NCBI RefSeq assembly: GCF_017874535.1
Contig: NZ_JAGGLS010000006.1
Span: 1-64,000 of the forward strand
From: Anaerococcus nagyae
GTDB lineage: Bacteria > Bacillota > Clostridia > Tissierellales > Peptoniphilaceae
Direction of reading: 5' to 3'
DNA: 64,000 nt
Numbering within the stretch: the stretch's first letter is position 1; every line of letters begins with the position of its first letter. This document shows, piece after piece, positions 24,917 through 35,166 of this stretch. A program made the position numbers and the translations under genes. Below the pieces are notes generated by a model, which made no database searches, was not told the DNA's origin, and saw nothing but the letters and a program-made list of their open reading frames with translations.

Positions 24917-25877
24917 ATTTTCCTATCCTTTCCTTTATATCAAAGTCCTTAGAACTATTATCATCTTCAAAATAGTTATTTTTTTCTAAAAACTCTTTTG
25001 CTACAACTGGTGGTTCCACTAAATCTTCATCCGCTCTTCTATTTAACTCTTGCATAGTTTTTGTATCTATTTTTCCACTAAGCTTTGATAAGATGCTATT
25101 TACTTCGGGATATTTGTTTATTATATCCTCTGTTGCTACTAAAGAACAATCATAAGGTGGGAAGAGCTTTTTATCGTCTTCTAATAATACTAAATCATAT
25201 GAAGCTATTTTACCATCAGTAGAATATCCCAAAACAACATCCATTTCACCAGATGCAAGCGCAGTATATACTAGACCGATTTGCATAGGATATATCTCTT
25301 TAAATTTGAATCCATAAATATCTTTAAAGGCCTCATATCCATCACCTTTTCTACTAATCCAAGCTGTATCTACTCCTACCTTTATCTTATCTTTCACTTT
25401 TTCTAGATCTGATACTTTCTTCACATCATTTTTCTCGGCAAAATCTTTTGTTACCATAAAAGCATAGGTATTTTCAAATCCATAAGACGGATACCATAAT
25501 CTATTCCATCTCTTATAATATTCATCTTGAACTACTCCCAAAGCTTTATCTGGGTCTTTAATAGGATCCATGCCAAGCTCTCCTGTCAAGGATGTTCCTG
25601 TATACATACCTGCTGATATATTTACATCTCCCTTAAGCATAGCTATATGATTTAGAATAGAGGATGAAAGATTTGGTATCATTGAAACTTTTAAGTCTGT
25701 ATAGTGTTCTATCATTTGTCTATCAATCTCTCCAAGTATTAATCTTTCAGTATTTGAACCAGAAGCTATTACAATATCTTCATTAGCATCTGCCCCAATT
25801 CCTGGAAGGGTACAAGAGGTAAATATCAAGCTAAGTGATAGGATAAACATAATGAAGCTCTTTTTAAATTTCATCAT
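24909..25877 (-). CDS. opuCC: Osmoprotectant-binding lipoprotein (OpuCC type)
   Basis: The substrate-binding protein, with a signal peptide ending in the lipobox FTSC and a 300-residue type II binding fold. Motifs such as IVIASGSNTERLILGEI, SAGMYTGTSLTGEL and GVDTAWISRKGDGYEAF match the ProX/OpuCC family. Two adjacent ATG codons sit in front; either could start. It overlaps the gene on each side by a few bases. Confidence 0.9.
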   Translation of the reverse strand: MMKFKKSFIMFILSLSLIFTSCTLPGIGADANEDIVIASGSNTERLILGEIDRQMIEHYTDLKVSMIPNLSSSILNHIAMLKGDVNISAGMYTGTSLTGELGMDPIKDPDKALGVVQDEYYKRWNRLWYPSYGFENTYAFMVTKDFAEKNDVKKVSDLEKVKDKIKVGVDTAWISRKGDGYEAFKDIYGFKFKEIYPMQIGLVYTALASGEMDVVLGYSTDGKIASYDLVLLEDDKKLFPPYDCSLVATEDIINKYPEVNSILSKLSGKIDTKTMQELNRRADEDLVEPPVVAKEFLEKNNYFEDDNSSKDFDIKERIGKYE

Positions 25878-26509
25878 CCAACCTCGCTTACTTTCTCAGG
25901 GGACAATCTATCTTCGATTCTTCCAAGTAAAAAGTCAATTAATATTGCCATAAGGGTTACAGGTATAGTTCCCCATATAACCATAGGTAAAATCGCATTA
26001 TCTAAGCCATTAAATATATAATCTCCAAGTCCACCTGCTCCAACATAAGAGGCGAGAGTAGCCCAAGCTAAGACATATACAGCTGATAATCTTATTCCAC
26101 TCATTATGACAGGCATAGCCATCGGTATTTGAACTTTAAATAAAACTTGTGACCTAGACATTCCCATACCCTTAGCAGCATCAAGTAGGTCTTTATTCAC
26201 ACCATCTATGCCTAAATATGTATTTCTCATTATAGGAAGAAGAGAATATATAAATAAAGCTGCAATTGCAGGCTTAACACCTACACCAAAAAGAGGAATC
26301 ATTAAAGCTAAGAGCGCAAATGATGGTACTGTTTGAAGAATAGAAGCTATGGCCATGACAATTTTTGCCGCCTTTTTGCTTCTTATAAGAAGAATTCCTA
26401 TTGGTACTGCTACAATTATTCCCAAAATTAAGGATATGGCAGAAATATATAAGTGCTCTCCACATTTAGCTAATAAATCAGCATAGTTTTTGCTAAGAAA
26501 ATCAGCCAT
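25874..26509 (-). CDS. opuCB: Osmoprotectant ABC transporter permease (OpuCB type)
   Basis: The second membrane subunit, 211 residues, about five helices and the loop DAAKGMGMSRSQV. I start at the ATG at 26509 because AAAGGTG lies five bases before it; a GTG at 26518 overlaps that site. It is clearly paralogous to opuCD (shared ...VGAGGLGDYI). The start overlaps the end of opuCA. Confidence 0.9.
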   Translation of the reverse strand: MADFLSKNYADLLAKCGEHLYISAISLILGIIVAVPIGILLIRSKKAAKIVMAIASILQTVPSFALLALMIPLFGVGVKPAIAALFIYSLLPIMRNTYLGIDGVNKDLLDAAKGMGMSRSQVLFKVQIPMAMPVIMSGIRLSAVYVLAWATLASYVGAGGLGDYIFNGLDNAILPMVIWGTIPVTLMAILIDFLLGRIEDRLSPEKVSEVG

Positions 26510-27731
26510 TGCTGTCACCTTTATTTCCTAAATTTTGTTTAGAATCATGGGATGCTTCTTTCATTAATTCTTCCAAATTATCATCTTTATCTCTAGTCTC
26601 CTCTTGCTTATCTGATGAATCATCCCGCAAGTTTGTATAAATCGTATCTACTATAGTAGCTCTAGTTATGAGCCCTATTAATCTATTCTTATCATCTACA
26701 ACTGGTAAGTTTTTAGTATCTAGATTGTATACATCACTTATAGCATTCATTATGCGAGTATTGCTAGTGATAGAGTAGACTGGCTTAGTAACTTCATCTA
26801 GATCTTTGACATTTTTACCGTATTTTAAAATATCAAACATACCAACTTGTCCTAAGAGTTTATTATCTTTATCTACTACAAACACCGTATCTACTCTCTT
26901 TTGTCTCATTAAAAGCAAAGCATCATAAGTATTTTTTTCTAAGCTTAGAGATATAGGATTTTTTAACATTATCTTATCTACAGTCTCATAAGAAGTCTTA
27001 GCTTCATTTAATTTCTGTTCACCCAAAAGATCTCTAACATAATCACTAGCAGGGTTTTTTAGAATATTTTCTGGTGTATCAAATTGTATAACTTCACCCT
27101 TATTCATAATTACAATTCTATCTGCTAGAGTTAAAGCTTCATCCATATCATGAGAAACAAATACTATAGTTTTGCCCATTTCTTTTTGAAGTCTTTTTAC
27201 GATCTTTTGTAGGGAATCACGAGTTATAGGATCGAGAGCACCAAAGGGTTCATCCATTAGAATAATATCTTGGTCTGCTGCTAGAGCCCTAATAACTCCT
27301 ATCCTTTGTTGTTGTCCTCCAGATAGTTCTTGAGGATACTTATCAAGATAGGATATAGGTAAGTCAACCTTCTCTATTAAATTTTCTGCTATAGGTCTAA
27401 GCTTATCCTCATCCCATTCTAAAAGTCTTGGAACCAAAACTATATTATCAAAAACCGTCATATGAGGAAATAGACCAATCTGTTGAATAACATAACCAAT
27501 TTTTCTTCTTAAATCCACAGGATTATAATCCTTTATATTGGATCCATCAATTAATATTTCTCCCTCGGTTACTTCATTCATGCGATTTATCATTCTCATA
27601 CATGTAGTCTTTCCCGAACCACTAGTCCCAATAAAGCATATAAACTCACTATCGTTAAATTTTAAATTTATATCCTTTACTGCGACTTGATTGCCAGGAT
27701 AGATTTTGCTAACATCTTTAAATTCTATCAA
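26502..27731 (-). CDS. opuCA: Osmoprotectant ABC transporter ATPase with CBS domains (OpuCA type)
   Basis: The ATPase subunit, 409 residues: Walker A GTSGSGKTT, signature LSGGQQQR, Walker B ILMDEP in the first 240 residues, then two CBS domains (about 255-370) that in this family sense ionic strength or cyclic di-AMP, and a charged tail. It begins at a TTG nine bases after AAGGAG. First gene of the four-gene operon, so this promoter region (27732-27800) sets osmotic uptake. Confidence 0.92.
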   Translation of the reverse strand: MIEFKDVSKIYPGNQVAVKDINLKFNDSEFICFIGTSGSGKTTCMRMINRMNEVTEGEILIDGSNIKDYNPVDLRRKIGYVIQQIGLFPHMTVFDNIVLVPRLLEWDEDKLRPIAENLIEKVDLPISYLDKYPQELSGGQQQRIGVIRALAADQDIILMDEPFGALDPITRDSLQKIVKRLQKEMGKTIVFVSHDMDEALTLADRIVIMNKGEVIQFDTPENILKNPASDYVRDLLGEQKLNEAKTSYETVDKIMLKNPISLSLEKNTYDALLLMRQKRVDTVFVVDKDNKLLGQVGMFDILKYGKNVKDLDEVTKPVYSITSNTRIMNAISDVYNLDTKNLPVVDDKNRLIGLITRATIVDTIYTNLRDDSSDKQEETRDKDDNLEELMKEASHDSKQNLGNKGDSNG

Positions 27732-27854
27732 GTCACTTACTCCTTTCGTAATAATTATTTAGTTATATTAAAACAAAAACTAAATTATCAGTTTATTTAT
27801 ACCCGAAAAGAGTGTATTTTATAATAAAACCTAATATGAAGCCTATATTAACTA

Positions 27855-29132
27855 TTAATCCTCAGATTGATAGTTTATAATATCAGATATCAGATAAAGT
27901 GATCCACACCATAATACCAAGTCGTTCCTACCACATATATTTTTTGAATATTCATAAGCTTTTTTATTGTCCTCTATAGTAATAGCAGCCTTAAACTTTT
28001 CTTTAGTAATATCACTGAGTTCATCAAAGTCAAAGGCTCTAGGATTATCAATACTTGTAACTATTAATTCATCTGCTATTTCGCTTAATCTTCTTATTAT
28101 GTATTCATAGTCCTTATCATTTAGAACTGAAAATCCTATGATTAATTTTTCATAAGAAAAACTTTTAAGTGTATCTATCAGAGCATCTATAGCTTCTTTG
28201 TTATGACTCCCATCTACTATAACTCTAGGATTACTACTAATTGTTGTAAGTCTGCCTATATTTTCTGTATTTTCTAGTGCATCTTTTATAATTTTTTCGT
28301 CAATATTAAAATCTTTCTTAAAATAATCGAGGATTAGTAAAGCCAAACACGCATTATATATTTGATGTTTTCCCAAAAGCTTTAATTTTACATCCTTATA
28401 ATTTCTAAAATCGAATATATTAGCCTTATCATCAGCTTGCTTTATCTCAATATCATCCTTACTAAAAGTAAACGAACTACTATTAGTATCTTCTACCTTT
28501 TTTGAAAATACTCCCATTGCGACAGAATCATTTGGGTATATGAAAACAGGACAATTTTCTTTTATAATTCCAGCCTTTTGGTAGGCAATTTCCTCAATAC
28601 TATCACCTAAAATATTCATATGGTCCATAGAAATTGTAGTTATTACAGAAGCTAGCGGTTTTTTTATAATATTTGTACTATCGAGCAGACCACCAAGTCC
28701 TGTTTCTATAATTGCCACATCAACTTTTTGTTCATAAAAATATATATAAGCCATGGCTGTAAGAACTTCAAAATAGCTTAGGTAATATCCCTTATTGTCT
28801 AGCATTTCAATAGGTTTCTTAAGCCTTTTAACCAAGTCAACAAATTCATCATCACTTATATCACACTCGTTTATAGCTATGGCTTCATTTATCCTCCTAA
28901 TATAAGGAGAAGTAAAAGTGGCAGTTTTGTTCTTACTAGCTAGAGCTTTAGCTAGCATTTTTGTTGTTGATCCCTTGCCATTAGTGCCAGCTATATGAAT
29001 GGTTTGTATCTTATCTTGAGGATTATCAAATTCTTCTAAAAGCAATCTTATCTTATCTAGAGTATGTACTCCCTTAGAAGTTCCCCTATTAAGAATATAA
29101 TTGGTAGCTTCAGTCATAGTAATATCGTTCAA
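27855..29132 (-). CDS. folC: Folylpolyglutamate synthase / dihydrofolate synthase
   Basis: FolC adds glutamate to dihydropteroate and to folates. Motifs are IHIAGTNGKGSTTKML (P-loop), TSPYIRRINEAI and ETGLGGLLDSTNI, and the C-terminal domain has VDGSHNKEAID. The length of 425 residues is normal. It starts at a TTG behind AGGAGG. It completes a nearly full folate set in this window although the opuC operon stands between it and folP. Confidence 0.94.
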   Translation of the reverse strand: MNDITMTEATNYILNRGTSKGVHTLDKIRLLLEEFDNPQDKIQTIHIAGTNGKGSTTKMLAKALASKNKTATFTSPYIRRINEAIAINECDISDDEFVDLVKRLKKPIEMLDNKGYYLSYFEVLTAMAYIYFYEQKVDVAIIETGLGGLLDSTNIIKKPLASVITTISMDHMNILGDSIEEIAYQKAGIIKENCPVFIYPNDSVAMGVFSKKVEDTNSSSFTFSKDDIEIKQADDKANIFDFRNYKDVKLKLLGKHQIYNACLALLILDYFKKDFNIDEKIIKDALENTENIGRLTTISSNPRVIVDGSHNKEAIDALIDTLKSFSYEKLIIGFSVLNDKDYEYIIRRLSEIADELIVTSIDNPRAFDFDELSDITKEKFKAAITIEDNKKAYEYSKNICGRNDLVLWCGSLYLISDIINYQSED

Positions 29133-29173
29133 AATAACCTCCTATTAATTTCTCACAATTTTATTTCATTAGA

Positions 29174-29383
29174 TCATAAAATATCTATCTTTACCTTTAA
29201 TACATTCAATTCTTCTTGCCAATTGCTAGTGCTAATTTTATATAAAAGTTTGACAGGAAAGGCACCTTAATCATATCCATTCTTTCCGCCTATTATGATT
29301 TGATCAACTTTATTAGCCATTATATTTGGAAGTTTCTCATTAAATCGTACATCCTTAGTATTATAAAAGTATTTAAGCTTCAT
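29174..29383 (-). pseudogene. Small reading frame interrupted by one in-frame stop
   Basis: From the ATG at 29383 one frame runs for 38 codons to TAA (29267-29269), then carries on without shift for 30 more codons to TGA at 29174. The two halves read like a single 69-residue protein (IIIGGKNGYD, stop, GAFPVKLLYKIS, then NWQEELNVLKVKIDIL). A TATAAT lies about 12 bases before the ATG; there is no strong ribosome site. It lies upstream of folC on the same strand. It may be a decayed small gene or chance. No family recognised. Confidence 0.4.
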
Positions 29384-29415
29384 CTTTTCTCTAATTATAG
29401 CATAAATAGTCAAAC

Positions 29416-29435
29416 AAAAAGCCCCTCAAGGGGGC
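29416..29435 (-). terminator. Terminator downstream of the CAP-domain lipoprotein gene
   Basis: On the minus strand GCCCCC and AGGGGC pair around a short loop and are followed by TTTTTG. It is about 50 bases past the stop at 29487. Confidence 0.75.
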
Positions 29436-29486
29436 AAAACAAAAACATATATTTAAAATTTTTAGGGACCGATCTATTAATTATAA

Positions 29487-31103
29487 CTATCTAATTGAGA
29501 TATAGTTAATTATGTATTCTACTGGATAGTTAACTCCATTTTTTGTAACTCCATTAACTTTTACTTGAAGTTTTGTTCCAGGTTCATAGTTCATTCCGTA
29601 TCCAAATGTTACAGCTCTTGAATTTCCTCTAAAGCTATGATCAACATTTAAGTCAGTACTTACTTGACCTGTTGCAAGATCTTTTACTTCTACTGTAGCA
29701 TTTGTTAAGTCGAAATTTTCACCAAACATTAATGAAAGTGATGATTCTGGTGAATGAAATTCGCTTATAGCTGTCTGTCCTGGATAGGCGTAAACTGTAT
29801 TTGCGTTTTCTCCATCATAATTATTGTTATTTACAAACATTGCATTGAACTCATCTGTTTGCCCAAAACCAACTGAACTTGATTGTGGATTAAGAATCCA
29901 TCTTCTATGTCCAACTTCTAATTGATTATCTTTGCCAAGGTCATCTTTTAAGTATTCTACTACTGAATCAAGTAAGTTTAATTGGCTTGATAGATTTGAA
30001 TTCTTAGCTCCATTAACGCCATTAGCATAAATTGCTGAGTTAGATTCCATACCATTTGGTAAAGCAGGGAAGTGATCGATTTGTAGGTTAAGTCTATTTA
30101 TCATTGTTGCAGCTTGTGCATATTTAACTTGATCTTTTCCAATTGTAAGTTCCTTTATACCTGAAGCATATCTTGCAGTATTTGCAATGTGTAAGGCATC
30201 AAGTTGAGCAGCATTTGAAAGTGTACCTACATTTAAATTATTCAAATCAAGACTTGGATTAGCCGAATAAATATCTTCACTTTCTGGATTTATAAGACTT
30301 AATCCGTAAAAATCAGCTTTATTAGAAGCTTGGGATTGATAATTCTTCCAATATGATTTGACTTCTGCTTCAGATGGGCTAGATACTGTAAGACCACCAG
30401 TAATATTATCAGGTTTGCTTGCCTTTACTTCTTTAGTATCTGTAGAAGATACCTCTTTTTCAACTGCTTTTGGAGTTGATGTTGCTTTTGCTGCTAGATT
30501 AGATACTTCCTCTTTTGAATCTTTTGTATCATATTCTACTTCATATTCATCATTAGATGCTAGTAATTTCTCAGCTTCAACATCATCTTCTATATATTCT
30601 AAATCTTCTTCATTTTCTTCAGCTACTTCTTTAACATCATCAGAGATTTCTTCTGCAAGCTCTTTATCTTCTTCTTTTACTTCTTCTGCAATTTCTTCTT
30701 TATCACCTTCTAAAACTTCATCAATTTCTGGTGTTTGTTCTTTTAGCTCTTTATTATTTACTACAACTTCTTCAAACTCTTTATCTTGCGATTCTTTTTC
30801 TTCTTCTTTACCTTCTATATTTTTTTCTTTAGATTGTTTCTTCTCTTTTTCTTTTTTAAGTTCACGTGTTTGAGGGATTAGATAATTTTTATTATCTTCT
30901 TCTTTTATTTCTATATCTTCAGCTTTTGGTTTTTCAACATTTGATACTTTAGGTTCTTTAACTTCATTAGCTTCATTAACTTCTGTTTCTATTTGAGCTT
31001 TGCCTATTTCTACACCTTTGCTTTCAACAGCTTTTTCTGAGCCACATCCTGTTGCTGTTAGTAGCGCTAGTGCTAATACTAATGTTTTAACTTGATTTTT
31101 CAT
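29487..31103 (-). CDS. CAP-domain (SCP-like) lipoprotein with a long acidic stalk
   Basis: The protein begins with a signal peptide and lipobox (TATGC, Cys20), continues as a highly charged Glu/Lys-rich low-complexity stalk to about residue 240, and ends in a CAP/SCP-type domain (residues about 290-450; DALHIANTARYASG, then GHRRWILNP) plus a small beta-rich tail. Such proteins are cell-surface anchored and the stalk would lift the domain through the wall. The function is unknown; CAP domains in Firmicutes occur in spore and adhesion proteins. A GGGGGA site precedes the ATG. It is transcribed alone. Confidence 0.82.
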   Translation of the reverse strand: MKNQVKTLVLALALLTATGCGSEKAVESKGVEIGKAQIETEVNEANEVKEPKVSNVEKPKAEDIEIKEEDNKNYLIPQTRELKKEKEKKQSKEKNIEGKEEEKESQDKEFEEVVVNNKELKEQTPEIDEVLEGDKEEIAEEVKEEDKELAEEISDDVKEVAEENEEDLEYIEDDVEAEKLLASNDEYEVEYDTKDSKEEVSNLAAKATSTPKAVEKEVSSTDTKEVKASKPDNITGGLTVSSPSEAEVKSYWKNYQSQASNKADFYGLSLINPESEDIYSANPSLDLNNLNVGTLSNAAQLDALHIANTARYASGIKELTIGKDQVKYAQAATMINRLNLQIDHFPALPNGMESNSAIYANGVNGAKNSNLSSQLNLLDSVVEYLKDDLGKDNQLEVGHRRWILNPQSSSVGFGQTDEFNAMFVNNNNYDGENANTVYAYPGQTAISEFHSPESSLSLMFGENFDLTNATVEVKDLATGQVSTDLNVDHSFRGNSRAVTFGYGMNYEPGTKLQVKVNGVTKNGVNYPVEYIINYISIR

Positions 31104-31256
31104 TTGTGTCCCCCTTTAACTTGTTTTTGTTTTTTGTTCTTTTCTTATTTCTCATCTTTAATCTAATTTAATTATAGGGGAGCATAAAAAGCTTAGTTTT
31201 TTTTGAAATTCATTATCAATAATTTTAAATAAAATGTTATAAATTACTGCTTTTTA

Positions 31257-31292
31257 GACAAAAAAGGATGTCTCAATACATGAGACATCCTT
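31257..31292 (-). terminator. Terminator of the five-gene STAND/kinase operon
   Basis: AAGGATGTCTCA (31264-31275) pairs perfectly with TGAGACATCCTT (31281-31292); on the minus strand the stem runs into TTTTTT. It lies 10 bases after the stop at 31302. Confidence 0.85.
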
Positions 31293-31301
31293 ATAAGATA
31301 C

Positions 31302-34300
31302 TTATATAGTTGTATGCTTATATACAAATTTATTTATGTTTTCTTTATTATTTTTATAATCTATTTGATCTGCAATTTCTATAGGTAAATTCAAATACTT
31401 TTCTTTTAAATCCTCCTTAGACCAAACATTATATAGCTTGGCAAGATTATTATAATTTACCATTAATCTTTCAACATTTTCTACTGACCAGTGATAGTTA
31501 ATAACCCATTTAGTAAGATCTATAGATTTCTTGTAACAATCCTCATAAATTTTATAATCTCCACTCTTTATTAAATAAAGATTAGCTAAATTATTGTAGA
31601 TAATAGCAGTTTTTTTTCTTTTTTTGTAAGGATCTTTTAACATCTTAATAAGTTCAATTGCTTGTATATATACATTTTCAATATCTTCTAAGCTATATCC
31701 TATATCTAGCATATGACATGCTAAATTGTTATATATTATTAAAAGCTTTTCTATATTATCATCATCTTTATATTTTCTTATAAGATCTTTATGAATTTTT
31801 ATAGCTTTCCTGTAATAAGTTTCACTCTTCTTATTATCATTTATCATAAAATAAACAGATCCAAGATTTGTATAAGATACCGCTAGATTTTCTCCATATT
31901 TTTTATCACTTGTGCTGTCATTAACAGTATATAATAAGTCTATAGCTTTATTATAACAAGATTTAGCATGTTCATAGTTTCTCTTATTATCAACATATAA
32001 AAACCCTAGGTTATTGTAACTTGTGGCTAGATCAATAACCTCCTCGTTACTTTTACTAATATTTAAAAGATCTTCTTTAAGCTCTATAGCTTTTTCATAG
32101 TAATTATAAGATTCTTCTAATTTCCAATCAGCATAAAGGCTTGCCAAATTGTCATAAGTTATAGATAGATTTTTCTTAGCAGAAACTATCTCTTTACTTT
32201 TTAATATAGATTCAAATATTATCTTTGCCTTAAGATAAAAATCTTCTGCCTTAATCTTATCATCTATTAGTTCGCTTGAAAATAAATCTCCTATATTATT
32301 ATAAGATTTAGCTAAAGTCTCCTTATTCTCAAAGCTTGGTTCTATGTTTTCTATTTGACTAATAATATCAATGGCTCTATAGTACCAAGTTTCCAATCTG
32401 TTATAATCGCCTTGGCTAAAATATACACTAGCTATATTTATATATCCCATAGCAAGTGTCTTTTTAAGGCCTATATCTTCATACTTATTTAAAAGTCTTT
32501 GAATTATTGCTATGGTTTTTTTGTAGTAATCCTTAGCTTTATTCATCGCATTTTTACCGTAACCACTTGCGTATAGGTTTGCTATATTGTTATAGGCTAT
32601 AGCTAAGTTTTCATTATTTATCATTGTGTTATCCAAGCTAACTATTTCTTCAAACATATTGACGGATTTTTTATAATAATACCTAGCTTTTTCTTTACTT
32701 CTTGGACCTAAGTCTAAATAAAACCTAGCAATATTGCTATAGGAATTAGCTAAACTTTCTTTATTATATAAAGATTTATCTACATCAAATAAATATTCAT
32801 TTAATTTTATAGATTTTAGTAAATATTCTTCTGATCTTCTAAGATCCTTTTTTGATCCTAAATTATATTTCATACCTATAAATCTCAATTGATCAGCATA
32901 GAATCTAATTATTTCTTTGTCATTAGGATATATTTCTAGTAGCTTTTCTAAATATTCTAAAAGTTTTATACCATTATGCTTAGCTGCTTTTAATGATTCA
33001 CTAGTTTTTTCCTCATATGATCTGTACGCAAAATAAGCTAGTAAAATTTTTTGAATATTTAAATCAAATTTTATAAAATCCTCAAATAAATCTTTTATCC
33101 AAGCATCATCTTCATAATTAATGCTAATATTATGCAACTTAGTTATAGATTCTATTGATGATTCTATTTCTTCAGGACTTAATTTAGAGATATTTTTAGC
33201 TATACCTTCTAAAAGCTCTAAAGCAGATTTTTTATTTGATGATTTATAGGCAGAATAATATTGCTCTTGCAATTTTATAGGATCTTCTACTGGTAAACAC
33301 ATAAAGGCATTAGCTATATCATTATGAAGAGCAGACTTTATTTCAGTATTTAAGACTTCTAATACAGCTTGCCTTATAATCTTATGAGTAAAGTCAATCC
33401 TTAAATATTTATCTTCTAAGAAAAATGCTCTTAAATATCTCTTTAAAGTTGCAAAATCTAGAGAATTATAAGATTCTCCTTTTAGTTCATAAATCTTTTT
33501 AAGGTCGCTTTCCCTAAGTCCTCTGCGAGAAACTGCAAGATAGCTTATAGTATTTTCTACCTCATCCGTATTAGTATCCAGATTTTTGCTAGCTTGAGTT
33601 ATAAGTTCTAAGATTAATTTTTTAAGATCATTTGGCATTTTTTGAATGAGTTCTTTTTGATATGAAGTTATCTTTTCATAACCATCTCCTGACCTTATTA
33701 TATTTAAATAGTCTAGCTCATTCATCATCAATAGCCTTTGTACTAATAATGAGATATATAAAGGTGATTTACTTGCTTCTTTGTTTATTATCTCCTCTTT
33801 TATTTCATAAGGTAATTGCTTGTTATTATCAGCTAAACTTGAATTGATAACAGCAAGTCTGTCATCCTTGCTTAATTCTCCCAAAGTATAATTGGTGTAA
33901 TTATTTAAAAATATAAAATCATCAGCGTTTCGCTTATCATCCAGATATGATATGATGAATTTAACCTTACTGTCATCAGTTAAGCTTAGAGGTTTTATCA
34001 AATTTGAAATACTACTTGGATTATCAAGCTGATCTATAGCATCTATCAATATTATGATATCTTTTTTACCCTTGTTAGAATACTCCCTAATAGCCAACTC
34101 ATAAAGCTTCTCTTCCTTGCTCTTATTTACAGGGTTTTTATTGCTTTCTTCTATATCATTTTCAAATTCGCCTATTATTTCGTTTATCGGTAAGGTTTCA
34201 AAAGTTTGATCTTCTTTTTGAATAATTTCATTTATATACTTTGTTATTATTCTCATAAGTCCAATTGAACTTGTTGTTTTTGGTGTAAGGGAGGAAAAAA

Positions 34301-35159
34301 ATATAAGGGAATGAGTATATTTACTAAGATTACTTGATATCTTAGACATCAGAGTTGATTTCCCATTACCACTTTCTCCTTTGATAGTAATAATATTTTG
34401 CCTTTTAATATCTTGCATAATCTTTTCTTCTATAGATCTTCTAGCATTAGATATGACAGATTTTTCCCTAGCTTGAGTCATATGATAGAGAATCTCTTTT
34501 TGATTTTCTGTTAGGTCCTCTTTGATAAGATCATCTTCTAAGAGCACTCTAGTCATATCATTTTTGGCAAATTCTATAAATTTTTCAGTACCGATTAAAT
34601 TACCATCCTTATATACAACATCATATTCATGGATATTTTCTGCTGGTAGAATCTCTTTTATCTCTGCTTTTAGCTTTTCAATTCTAGCCTTCTCATTTTC
34701 ATCTGATTCATAGATCGTTCCTTTAACATCACCACTTATATTTCTAATATAGGCATAGGAATTTTTAGCATATTGAGGATTTCTTAAAAATGCATAATCT
34801 ACTTCAAGATTAGTTATAGATTTTTCTATAAGCTCATTTTCATCATAAATTCCATATCTTATACCTGTTTCTTTTACTAAGTCATTATCAGGAATCCAAC
34901 CATATCTATCTCCTAAAAGTACACAAAAATATGGTCTCTTATTTTCTATCTCATCAAGGCAAACTTCTAAGATTTTTTTGTCTTTATCTTCTTCATCCTC
35001 TGTATCTGTATCAATGCCCCATCTCAAATCTTGAAATTTAATTCCTTCTATTTTATTTTGATAAGCTTTTTCATTTAAATCAGGAATTAGCTTTGTTTGA
35101 ATCAAATCTCTTTCTATATGCATATCCCTAAATGTGCTTGATACAAATACTTGTTTCAT
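31302..35159 (-). CDS. DUF4062-NACHT-TPR protein (STAND NTPase)
   Basis: A 1285-residue cytoplasmic protein with three parts. Residues 1 to about 90 are a DUF4062 domain (VFVSSTFRDMHIERDLI, then FQDLRWGID), a TIR-like fold often used as effector or adaptor. Next is a STAND ATPase with Walker A GESGNGKS (261-268) and Walker B IIILIDAIDQLD (368-379). From about residue 660 to the end are many TPR repeats with AxxYxNLAxLY spacing. This layout is that of sensor-switch NTPases, including NPHP3-like and some antiphage proteins. It is last in a tight five-gene operon with a protein kinase. The partners suggest signalling; an antiviral role is inference. Confidence 0.85.
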   Translation of the reverse strand: MKQVFVSSTFRDMHIERDLIQTKLIPDLNEKAYQNKIEGIKFQDLRWGIDTDTEDEEDKDKKILEVCLDEIENKRPYFCVLLGDRYGWIPDNDLVKETGIRYGIYDENELIEKSITNLEVDYAFLRNPQYAKNSYAYIRNISGDVKGTIYESDENEKARIEKLKAEIKEILPAENIHEYDVVYKDGNLIGTEKFIEFAKNDMTRVLLEDDLIKEDLTENQKEILYHMTQAREKSVISNARRSIEEKIMQDIKRQNIITIKGESGNGKSTLMSKISSNLSKYTHSLIFFSSLTPKTTSSIGLMRIITKYINEIIQKEDQTFETLPINEIIGEFENDIEESNKNPVNKSKEEKLYELAIREYSNKGKKDIIILIDAIDQLDNPSSISNLIKPLSLTDDSKVKFIISYLDDKRNADDFIFLNNYTNYTLGELSKDDRLAVINSSLADNNKQLPYEIKEEIINKEASKSPLYISLLVQRLLMMNELDYLNIIRSGDGYEKITSYQKELIQKMPNDLKKLILELITQASKNLDTNTDEVENTISYLAVSRRGLRESDLKKIYELKGESYNSLDFATLKRYLRAFFLEDKYLRIDFTHKIIRQAVLEVLNTEIKSALHNDIANAFMCLPVEDPIKLQEQYYSAYKSSNKKSALELLEGIAKNISKLSPEEIESSIESITKLHNISINYEDDAWIKDLFEDFIKFDLNIQKILLAYFAYRSYEEKTSESLKAAKHNGIKLLEYLEKLLEIYPNDKEIIRFYADQLRFIGMKYNLGSKKDLRRSEEYLLKSIKLNEYLFDVDKSLYNKESLANSYSNIARFYLDLGPRSKEKARYYYKKSVNMFEEIVSLDNTMINNENLAIAYNNIANLYASGYGKNAMNKAKDYYKKTIAIIQRLLNKYEDIGLKKTLAMGYINIASVYFSQGDYNRLETWYYRAIDIISQIENIEPSFENKETLAKSYNNIGDLFSSELIDDKIKAEDFYLKAKIIFESILKSKEIVSAKKNLSITYDNLASLYADWKLEESYNYYEKAIELKEDLLNISKSNEEVIDLATSYNNLGFLYVDNKRNYEHAKSCYNKAIDLLYTVNDSTSDKKYGENLAVSYTNLGSVYFMINDNKKSETYYRKAIKIHKDLIRKYKDDDNIEKLLIIYNNLACHMLDIGYSLEDIENVYIQAIELIKMLKDPYKKRKKTAIIYNNLANLYLIKSGDYKIYEDCYKKSIDLTKWVINYHWSVENVERLMVNYNNLAKLYNVWSKEDLKEKYLNLPIEIADQIDYKNNKENINKFVYKHTTI

Positions 35160-35166
35160 TACTCAC

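Noticed and set aside
30358-30873. Plus-strand 171-residue serine-rich frame
   Set aside because: It is the antisense shadow of the Glu/Lys-rich stalk of the CAP lipoprotein, has low complexity and no ribosome site.
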